The notes beneath the pieces are model-generated. The model was not told the origin of the DNA. It did no database searches and saw only the letters and a list, made by a program, of their open reading frames with translations. The position numbers and the translations under genes are program-made. Of a stretch of DNA of 5,070 bases, positions 1 to 5,070 are shown piece after piece. Position 1 is the stretch's first letter, and each line of letters starts with the position of its first letter. This DNA comes from Candidatus Acetothermia bacterium (GTDB lineage: Bacteria > Bipolaricaulota > Bipolaricaulia > Bipolaricaulales > Bipolaricaulaceae): contig DSBZ01000025.1 in the NCBI GenBank assembly GCA_011057175.1, positions 1-5,070 on the forward strand, written 5' to 3'.

Positions 1-1332
1 GCGAGGGCGAGGGCGAGGGCGGAGGCAGAAGCCCAAGCAGCGGCGAGCGCGATCGCTGTTGCATATGCGGCCGCCGAGGCACAGGCCAAGGCGTGCGCCG
101 CGGCCTACGCTGAAGCGCAAGCGCTAGCGGCCGCCGCAGCACGGGCGATCGCTCAAGCCAAGGCGTCCGCTGAGGCCGAAGGGACCGCCATTGCCAGCGC
201 GTGCGCGACCGCCCAGGCTCAAGCACAGGCGATGGCGCGCGCGATCGCTCAGGCGAAGGCGAGCGCTGAGGCGCATGCCCAGGCTGTGGCCCAGGCGTGC
301 GCCCAGGCGGATGCCCAAGCCCAGGCGATGGCGCGGGCGGTTGCGTCGGCGCGGGCGGTTGCCGAGGCAAGCGCCTCAGCAGCGGCAGCAGCCTACGCTA
401 GGGCTCAAGGAGCAGCGAACTCGATGTCGGCAGCCGTGGCCCAAGCGGTGGCCGAAGCGCAGGCCCAAGCCCAGGCCGCGGCGAGCGCAGCGGCCACGGC
501 GCAGGCCGAGGCAGCGGCGGTGGCCCAGGCCGTAGCGTCGGTCTCCGCTTCCGCCCAGGCATCGGCCCAGGCGGCGGGAACAGGAGAGGCCTACGCCAAG
601 GCGTACGCGCAGGCGGAAGGTTTCGCCGCGGCCGCGGTGCTGGCCCGGGCTCAAGCGTGCGCCCAAGCCGCGGCCCAGGCCCAGGCGGCAGCCGAAGCGG
701 CGGCGAGCGCGTATGCGCGCGCCCAGGCTGCTGCGGCGTCCGGGGTCCAGGCGGTGGCGGAAGCGGCGGCGGAAGCCCAAGCCGAGGCGATCGCGTGTGC
801 GTCAGCCCACGCCCAGGCGGAAGCCGAAGTCGCGGCGGGGGTCCAGGTCATGGCCCAGGCGTTGGCCGAAGCGCAGGCAGAGGCCTACGCCGCGGCGGAG
901 GCCGCCGTATCCGCGTACGCGGAGGCGGTGGCTTGCGTCGATGTCTACGCGAGTGCCCAGGCCGAGGCGTGGGCCCACGCCCATGCCGCCGCGCTCGCCC
1001 AGGCTCAGGCCGAGGCCGAGGTGGCAGTGGCCGTCCAGGCCGCAGCGGAGGCGTTTGCGACAGCAGCCGCGGCCGCCTACGCCTCGGCGGCAGCGTTCGC
1101 CGGCGCCCAAGCGTCGGCGTTTGCCTGCGTCCAGGCCATCGCGTCCGCGGAGGCCGAAGCCTACGCGGCCGCTCAGGCGTGTGCTCTCGCGGTGGCCAGC
1201 GCGGAGGCGAGCGCGACCGCGGTCGCCGAGGCCCGCGTGCGGGCAGCGGCGTTCGCCGAGGCGTGTGCCGAGGCCCTGGCTCAAGCCCAAGCGATGGCTC
1301 AAGCCTGTGCCCAGGCTGCGGCAACGGCCTCC
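1..1332 (+). repeat. Degenerate 96-bp (32-residue) tandem repeat array encoding (Ala-X)n, about 14 units
   Basis: Each unit is 16 Ala-X dipeptides. The period shows in several independent columns. GCGATCGC (Ala-Ile-Ala) occurs at 49, 145 and 241, exactly 96 bp apart. Ile or Val stands at residues 18, 50, 82, 114, 146 and 178. Val breaks the Ala column at residues 249, 281, 313, 345 and 377, four of these as GTCCAG. Residues 26, 58, 90 and so on to 410 (13 positions) are all Glu, Gln or Asp. The best-preserved DNA copies are near 139-175 against 235-271 and 217-249 against 313-345. Later units are diverged but keep phase. The parity of the alternation never slips, so any insertions or deletions have been in multiples of 6 bp. 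The array continues off the left edge, so the unit count is a minimum. Confidence 0.88.
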
Positions 1333-2766
1333 ACGTCGGTGGAGATCGTTCCCAACATCGAAACTTCGGTCCAAACCTTCATAGATCCGGACTGCCTCCG
1401 GCCGACGTGTGAGGAGTACGTGCCGACCACTCCTCCGGGCTGCCCGCCCACGCAGGAGATGCAGTGGGATTTCGGGCAGGTGACCGCGGGGAGCAACGTC
1501 AACACGACGAAGTCGTTCCCCACGAACATCGCGAGCGCCGTCTCTTCTCTCGGGGTCGTGTCGGCGACACGGGTCAGTTCCACCCTCCCATCCAGCCTCA
1601 CCTTCGATCTCATCCTCGCCCAGCGGCAGGGCCAGCTCTCCGGGACCGTGCCCCGTGAGGGCGGGAGATGGACGGTCGTCTACCACCTCCTCGACAGGAA
1701 CCAGTGCGCCGTCATTCGACTCACGATCAGCATCTACACGGCTCAAGCCACGACGGAGTGTCCGCGTTTCACCGGGCTGAAGTGGGACTTCGGCGAGGTC
1801 AATACCGGGCTCCACCTCCTGACGTCGAGGGTCATCCCGAGCGGGGATCTGTCGCAGTTCCGGTCGGCAGGGATCACGCGCGTGACGAAGATCTCTTCGA
1901 ACTTGCCGAGCGGCGCGGACCTCAACCTCGATCTCAGCAACGGGGTGGGCATCCTCACCGGGACCCTGCCCACGGCGGGGGCGAACTACCAGGTCCTATT
2001 CGGGTTGTTCGACGCGAGGAACTGCGAGCTCTTCCGGTACTCGGTCTCGCTCCGGACCCCCGCCGCGGCGCGTGTCCCTGACCTCACGGTGCAGATCGTG
2101 CGCGTGGCTGTGGAGAAGGTGTGCGAGAAGGACTACAGCCATCTCGTCACCGTGTACTGGCAGGCAAGTGGCGGCACGGCGCCCATCTACGTGGGGCCGA
2201 TCAGCCTCGTCTACCCCAACGGGACGACGCAGGCCCTGGTGGGGAGCTTCCCCGCCTCGGGTTCGGCCGGCATCCGCGCCAACCTCTCTGGCGGCGGTAC
2301 GGTCACGGTCCGCGTCCAAGCGAACGACTCCGCAGGGAGGACGAAGACCGCGGAGCGGACCGCCGACCTCGAAGCTTGTGTCCCGATCGGCACCATCATC
2401 GGACCGATCATCGTCCGCCCCTTGGGGTACACCCTCGAGGTGTACGCACGGCGCCAGATCATGCAGAAGCCGGGGTACGAGGACCTCCGGGTGCCGGTGC
2501 GGGTGATCGGCGAGGACACGGACCGTGTGACCCCGTTCAGTGGCACGTTCTCCGCGGGATCACAGGTCACCCTGAGGTTCCCAGGGCGCATTGCCGGCGG
2601 AGCGTACGGCCGCGGTCCCCTGTCCTACGACGAGTGGGTGGGCGATGCGACCACACCGACCCGCAAGAACGGTACATGGGACGCGAGGCGGGAGTACTAC
2701 TCGATCACCGTCACCATGAGCGCCAAGGTGAAGATCGTCGTCTGGTATCAGGACATCATCGGGTAG
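1..2766 (+). CDS. Large (Ala-X)n repeat protein with C-terminal Ig-like modules; probable secreted/surface fibre protein (5' partial)
   Basis: The frame is open from base 1 to the TAG at 2764-2766 (921 visible residues, numbered here from window codon 1). The ATG at 232 lies inside the repeat and is not a credible start, so the true start and any signal peptide are upstream. Residues 1-444 alternate a small residue (about 90% Ala, otherwise Val, Gly or Ser) with a variable residue (Gln about one fifth, then Ala, Glu, Ser, Arg, Tyr, Cys). Residues 445-480 are a Thr/Pro/Cys linker. Residues 481-580 and 587-686 are duplicated Ig-like modules with WDFG, LP and L(S/T)GT motifs. Residues 692-793 form a third beta-rich segment with flanking Cys (708, 793), and 794-921 a last beta-rich segment ending in IIG. 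Paired cysteines suggest an oxidising extracellular location. I recognise no named family. A structural fibre, sheath or adhesin role is inference. No transmembrane anchor or sorting motif is visible at the C-terminus. Confidence 0.88.
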   Translation, partial: ARARARAEAEAQAAASAIAVAYAAAEAQAKACAAAYAEAQALAAAAARAIAQAKASAEAEGTAIASACATAQAQAQAMARAIAQAKASAEAHAQAVAQACAQADAQAQAMARAVASARAVAEASASAAAAAYARAQGAANSMSAAVAQAVAEAQAQAQAAASAAATAQAEAAAVAQAVASVSASAQASAQAAGTGEAYAKAYAQAEGFAAAAVLARAQACAQAAAQAQAAAEAAASAYARAQAAAASGVQAVAEAAAEAQAEAIACASAHAQAEAEVAAGVQVMAQALAEAQAEAYAAAEAAVSAYAEAVACVDVYASAQAEAWAHAHAAALAQAQAEAEVAVAVQAAAEAFATAAAAAYASAAAFAGAQASAFACVQAIASAEAEAYAAAQACALAVASAEASATAVAEARVRAAAFAEACAEALAQAQAMAQACAQAAATASTSVEIVPNIETSVQTFIDPDCLRPTCEEYVPTTPPGCPPTQEMQWDFGQVTAGSNVNTTKSFPTNIASAVSSLGVVSATRVSSTLPSSLTFDLILAQRQGQLSGTVPREGGRWTVVYHLLDRNQCAVIRLTISIYTAQATTECPRFTGLKWDFGEVNTGLHLLTSRVIPSGDLSQFRSAGITRVTKISSNLPSGADLNLDLSNGVGILTGTLPTAGANYQVLFGLFDARNCELFRYSVSLRTPAAARVPDLTVQIVRVAVEKVCEKDYSHLVTVYWQASGGTAPIYVGPISLVYPNGTTQALVGSFPASGSAGIRANLSGGGTVTVRVQANDSAGRTKTAERTADLEACVPIGTIIGPIIVRPLGYTLEVYARRQIMQKPGYEDLRVPVRVIGEDTDRVTPFSGTFSAGSQVTLRFPGRIAGGAYGRGPLSYDEWVGDATTPTRKNGTWDARREYYSITVTMSAKVKIVVWYQDIIG
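1441..2058 (+). repeat. Tandem duplication of an Ig-like (He_PIG-type) module within the fibre protein
   Basis: Residues 481-580 and 587-686 are homologous modules offset by exactly 106 residues (318 bp). WDFG is at 489 and 595, the LP of an SS-x-LP motif at 529 and 635, the GT of L(S/T)GT at 548 and 654, and D-x-x-N-x-C or DARNC ends at Cys569 and Cys675. Each copy opens with Cys-Pro (481, 587) and closes with a Cys 88 residues later, so one disulphide per module is likely. The order LP..L, then G..L(S/T)GT, then G..(W/Y)..(V/L)...D resembles the putative-Ig He_PIG family common in bacterial surface proteins. That assignment is by motif memory, without a profile search. The DNA identity is modest, so the duplication is old. 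Confidence 0.75.
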
Positions 2767-2771
2767 AGGGG

Positions 2772-2786
2772 GAACCCTTGCGGTTC
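2772..2786. other. Small hairpin beside the convergent terminator
   Basis: GAACC (2772-2776) and GGTTC (2782-2786) form a 5-bp stem with a 5-base loop. It ends one base before the large hairpin at 2787, so the two stems could stack. Its role is unknown; it may simply be chance or an accessory part of the terminator. Confidence 0.4.
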
Positions 2787-2812
2787 GAGGGGCGGGCGGA
2801 CGCCCGCCCCTC
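2787..2812. terminator. Probable bidirectional terminator hairpin between convergent genes
   Basis: GAGGGGCGGGCG is followed two bases later by its exact inverted complement. This gives an 11-12 bp, almost all G:C stem with a GGAC or 2-base loop. It sits 20 bp after the stop of the plus-strand gene and directly touches the stop (2813-2815) of the minus-strand hydrolase. The plus-strand side is followed only by a weak pyrimidine tract with few T residues, and the minus side has no T-run. Termination is therefore inferred from stem strength and position rather than from a canonical U-tract. Confidence 0.72.
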
Positions 2813-3727
2813 TCATTTCCTCCGAACTCGGACCAACCCTGCTGCCTCGTCCTCCTCCAGCCGTGCCTCCAGGTCATCCTGTGCCCCGACCTCGCCGACG
2901 AGGTGGGCGCGGAAGAAGAGGACGAGGTACGCTTGGGCGGCCTCTCGGGCCTGGGTCGGGTCCGTGCCGGGGACGCACAGGGAGCAGGGGAACCCGCAAT
3001 CCGGGTTATCGAGGTAATCCATGTGCCCGGCCCCGAGCTGGGTTGCCTCCCAAGCCGCGGCCGTTGTCCGTTCGTACAGCCGCTCGTAGTTGAACTCCCG
3101 GGGGGCGCAGGGGATGCCGAAGCGGGCTTCACCTCCTCGCTCCGCGCCGATGAGGAGCTTCGGGATCGTGATCTCCTCCATCCGGTCCGCCGCCCGGGGG
3201 AAGCGGGCCGGGTCGTCGATCCCTGAGGCGCCCCCGTCTACCGGATCGAGCCCGACCACCGCCCGCACCGTCGGCTCGTCGGGGGCGACGAGGAACGAGA
3301 GCTTGCCCCCCAGGGAGTGGCCGGCGAGGGCGATTCTCTCGGGATCGGGATCCACACCCCGTGCTGCCGCAGCGGAGGGGAGCGCCCGCAAGACGAAGCG
3401 CAGGTCGTCGGCGAGCAGGCGTTGGTCGGCAGTGAACAGGTTCATGTCGTAGGTGAGCAGGGCCACCGCGATCCCGTGGGAGGCGAGGAGCTCCCCGGTC
3501 CCCCGGTAGGCACGGCCGGAGAGGAGAAACCCCGGGCTGAAGAGGACGAAGGGGGCTTTCCCTTCCCCGGCCGGGGAGAGGAGCAGAACCTCCACCGTTC
3601 GGTTTCGGTCCAGGTCCCGCACCGCAAACTCGTGGGCCACGAGGGCGAACGGGCCCTGGCCCGAAGGCTCGCGGGCCAGGCCCGCCTGGACCACGATCAG
3701 AATCAAGATAAGCAACACGCGCATCAT
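2813..3727 (-). CDS. Secreted chlorophyllase/dienelactone-hydrolase-like alpha/beta hydrolase
   Basis: A 304-residue protein starting with ATG at 3727; a second ATG follows immediately. Residues 1-18 look like a signal peptide (one Arg, a Leu/Ile/Val core, then AGLA), with no lipobox Cys. The mature part has an alpha/beta-hydrolase fold signature: FSPGF (63-67, oxyanion-hole region), nucleophile elbow GHSLGG with Ser138, LDPVDG with Asp161 or Asp164 as the acid candidate, and GAGHMDYLD with His235. GHSxGG, DPVDG and GHMD together are typical of the chlorophyllase and related esterase group. Four Cys (207, 244, 248, 251) cluster near the active-site His and could form disulphides outside the cytoplasm. 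The last ~25 residues are a charged tail ending RVRRK. Substrate is unknown: an ester or lipid is likely, and chlorophyll is not implied. The start is fixed by a strong ribosome-binding site, and the gene abuts the photolyase stop with no gap. Confidence 0.87.
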   Translation of the reverse strand: MMRVLLILILIVVQAGLAREPSGQGPFALVAHEFAVRDLDRNRTVEVLLLSPAGEGKAPFVLFSPGFLLSGRAYRGTGELLASHGIAVALLTYDMNLFTADQRLLADDLRFVLRALPSAAAARGVDPDPERIALAGHSLGGKLSFLVAPDEPTVRAVVGLDPVDGGASGIDDPARFPRAADRMEEITIPKLLIGAERGGEARFGIPCAPREFNYERLYERTTAAAWEATQLGAGHMDYLDNPDCGFPCSLCVPGTDPTQAREAAQAYLVLFFRAHLVGEVGAQDDLEARLEEDEAAGLVRVRRK

Positions 3728-3732
3728 CTACG

Positions 3733-3739
3733 CCTCCTT
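3733..3739 (-). promoter_or_regulatory. Strong Shine-Dalgarno site (AAGGAGG) of the hydrolase gene, inside the photolyase 3' end
   Basis: On the minus strand AAGGAGG lies 5 bases before the ATG at 3727 (8 bases before the second ATG at 3724). It is formed by the last sense codons of the photolyase (Leu-Lys-Glu-Ala-stop). The photolyase stop (3730-3728) directly touches the start codon, a layout typical of translational coupling. It decides the hydrolase start and supports a bacterial host. Confidence 0.85.
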
Positions 3740-4913
3740 GAGGGCGTCCACCCGGGCGAGGTAGGCCCCGAGGTCGAACTTGCGTGCCAGCCCCTGACGG
3801 GTCATCGGCCGGATCTTCCCCCACACCGGCCGCTCGGGAAACGGTCGGTCGTGGAGCCTGAAGCACCACGCGACCCCGGCGAAGCTCGAGGGATCGGGGC
3901 CGTCGAGGGCGTACCGGTTGTTGAAGTTCAGGGCCAGTCGGAAACCCTCCCTGGGGTTCGCGGTCCAGAGGAGGAACTGCGCCCCAGTACATGCGGAGGT
4001 AGCCGTGGATGGCTCCCGCTCGCCCGAGCTCGTTCCGGGCAGCATTCCAGATCGGGTCCTCCGTCTTGGCGCGCTCGAGGGCCGGGGGGAAGTAGAGGGC
4101 CGGACGGGGGTCGGCGGCGTGGCGAACCAGGGCCTCCTGCGCCCAGGTGGGGAGGACGTCGAACGCGTCGTAGCGGGGGTTGTGGTGGATGAAGTTGACG
4201 GCGAGCTCCCGCCGGACCACGAGCTCCTCGAGGAACGCTTCCGCTCCAGGTCCCCCGACCTGGGCCACGCGGCACGCTACCTCGGCTGGGGCGATCTGGC
4301 CGAAACGCAAGTAGGGCGAGAGGCCGGAGGTAGCGGGGGCTGACGGGTCATTGCACCGTTCCGCGTACTGGGGGAGCCCCTCTGCGATGAACTGCTCGCG
4401 CCGGGCGCGGGCAGCACCTGTCCCCGGGACGAGGGGAACAGGGGGAACGGAGCGGTCTAGGGGAAGGGCGTCGGGGAGGGCGGCGAGGTCTTCGGGATCG
4501 TCGGGACCGATCTCGAGGCCCACGGAGCTCCGCCGGGGCACCCGGTCGGGGAGAGGGTGGAGGAACCGGGGCAGGAGGGGGACGAGGCGGCGGTGGACCG
4601 CCGCGCTCCAGGCCCGGCCGGGGTAGGCGAGCGCCGTGGGGACGACGACCTCGCCCTCCACCTCGACCACCGGACACGGGGCGCCCGAGGCCACCTCCCG
4701 CCGCCACGCCCGCTGGTGCCGGAGGTACCCGCAGTCGGTCACCACGGCCGCCGCCTCCCGCGCGAGATCGAGGACCACCTGCGGCGGGTCCTCCCCGCGC
4801 ACGAGGAGCCGGATCCCTCGCTCCCGGAGGAGCCTCCTCGCCTCGGCCAGCCCCCCGACGAGGAACGCCCGGGAGTGGAGCGTTGCCCCGGGTCCGTTTC
4901 CGGGCGGGACGAG

Positions 4914-5070
4914 GACCTCCCGCCAGGAGAACGTGCTCGCCCCGAACCCGTGGAGGAGGACGAACCCGGGGTCCCTTTCCCCGCCCACCTTGAAGTGGAC
5001 GCGCACGCCCATCACGTAGGCGAACCGGCCCTCGGGGTCGGCGAGCTCCCCTGGGGGTAGCGTCCCCTCC
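4914..5070 (-). pseudogene. N-terminal fragment of an unrelated alpha/beta hydrolase, fused in frame to the photolyase remnant
   Basis: Reading in from the right edge, the frame gives LPPGELADPEGRF, GVRVHFKVGG and FVLLHGFGASTFSWREV. This is the usual N-terminal part of an alpha/beta-hydrolase-1 protein: first beta strands, then the HGFG oxyanion-hole motif. The recognisable match stops after REV (4914). The next ~9-10 codons (VPPGNGPG) cannot be assigned, then photolyase begins. The nucleophile elbow, acid and His of a hydrolase never appear. The frame is open to 5070, so the GTG at 5015 and the ATG next to it lie inside the conserved region and are not the true start, which is outside the window. 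This fragment is not related in position or motif detail to the secreted hydrolase at 2813-3727. Confidence 0.72.

Larger units (their letters stand above)
3728..5070 (-). pseudogene. Class II CPD photolyase, disrupted: N-terminus replaced by a hydrolase fragment and frameshifted
   Basis: Intact class II photolyases repair cyclobutane pyrimidine dimers by light-driven electron transfer from FADH-. Homology here starts near 4886 (ATLHSRAFLVGGL, family-like ANLRHYxFMLEGL) and runs through D-x-GYLRHQRAWRREV, LDRSVPPV, LSPYLRFGQI, FLEELVVRREL.NF, DPIWNAA and IHGYLRMYWG to about 3984. It then continues in another frame from about 3982 with QFLLWTANP, NRYALDGPDP, WCFRLHDRPFPERPVWGKI and GLARKFDL to the TAG at 3728. 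The break lies at the run of four G (3982-3985). Family spacing between MYW and FLxW needs three residues, so two bases seem to be missing. The first ~55-60 photolyase residues, including the YWMQ strand of the antenna domain, are absent; upstream sequence is instead the start of an alpha/beta hydrolase in the same frame. In the original frame the reading continues as nonsense to 3129. Inactive as written, unless the defects are sequencing or assembly errors. Confidence 0.82.

Noticed and set aside
232..234. ATG as the start of the large plus-strand gene
   Set aside because: The same Ala-X repeat is open in the same frame back to base 1 with unchanged periodicity, so this Met is an ordinary variable-position residue of the repeat.
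49..794. GCGATCGC octamers (49, 145, 241, 787), as in the cyanobacterial HIP1 element
   Set aside because: Three are spaced exactly 96 bp and all encode Ala-Ile-Ala in the repeat, so the protein repeat explains them. They do not occur outside it in the window.
1..1332. CRISPR array or non-coding satellite
   Set aside because: The period is coding, degenerate and without unique spacers; the frame stays open throughout and continues into globular modules.
1..1332. Coiled-coil or TolA-like helical stalk
   Set aside because: Ala, Gln and Glu favour helix, but there is no heptad pattern. The signal is a strict period of 2 and of 32, which does not fit 3.5 or 3.6 residues per turn. Not fully excluded.
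191..1815. Long open frames overlapping the repeat on both strands, such as minus 802-1815 and plus 657-1412
   Set aside because: They are by-products of GC-rich repeat DNA lacking stops. Their translations are Arg/Gly/Pro-rich low-complexity sequence without motifs.
2121..3017. Plus-strand open frame crossing the terminator
   Set aside because: It overlaps the Ig-like protein and the hydrolase in wrong frames, runs through the hairpin, and shows no recognisable motif.
3129..3980. Continuation of the minus-strand photolyase frame past 3980 to a stop at 3129
   Set aside because: After MYWG the translation turns into Arg/Pro/Gly-rich nonsense overlapping the hydrolase gene, while true photolyase sequence continues in another frame.
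3986..4045. ATG at 4045 as the start of a separate small gene ending at 3728
   Set aside because: The first ~20 codons are an out-of-frame copy of the photolyase stretch encoding NELGRAGAIHGYLRMYW. Only sequence from about 3985 on is photolyase-like, so this is the 3' part of a broken gene.

Overview
The window is GC-rich (visibly around 65-70%) and reads as a bacterial chromosome fragment: a classic AAGGAGG ribosome-binding site, tight gene packing, strong third-position G/C with mixed CGG/AGG arginine codons, and export-type proteins. No gene fixes the phylum. A deep-branching or thermophilic GC-rich lineage would fit, but that is only an impression.

Layout. (1) Positions 1-2766, plus strand: the 3' part of one very large gene, open at the left edge. 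Its first ~444 visible residues are an almost perfect alternation of Ala with a variable residue, organised as a degenerate 32-residue (96-bp) tandem repeat. After a Cys/Pro linker come two copies of a ~106-residue Ig-like (He_PIG-type) module, then two more beta-rich segments. It looks like a secreted or cell-surface fibrous protein. (2) Positions 2767-2812: a 46-bp convergent intergenic gap almost filled by two hairpins, the larger a likely bidirectional terminator. (3) Positions 2813-3727, minus strand: a small secreted alpha/beta hydrolase of the chlorophyllase/dienelactone-hydrolase type. (4) Positions 3728-5070, minus strand: a damaged class II CPD photolyase. Its N-terminal ~55-60 residues are replaced in frame by the start of an unrelated alpha/beta hydrolase, and a frameshift lies in a G-run inside the FAD domain, between two codons of the electron-transfer tryptophan triad. 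The photolyase stop codon directly abuts the ATG of the hydrolase in (3), whose ribosome-binding site lies inside the photolyase 3' end, so the two form one transcription unit.

The genes do not form an obvious common pathway. The notable element is the silk-like (Ala-X)n protein, for which I recognise no described bacterial family. The photolyase region is best read as a decaying gene or an assembly/sequencing artefact. No RNA genes, CRISPR array or insertion sequence were seen, and no promoter is visible because both transcription units begin outside the window.
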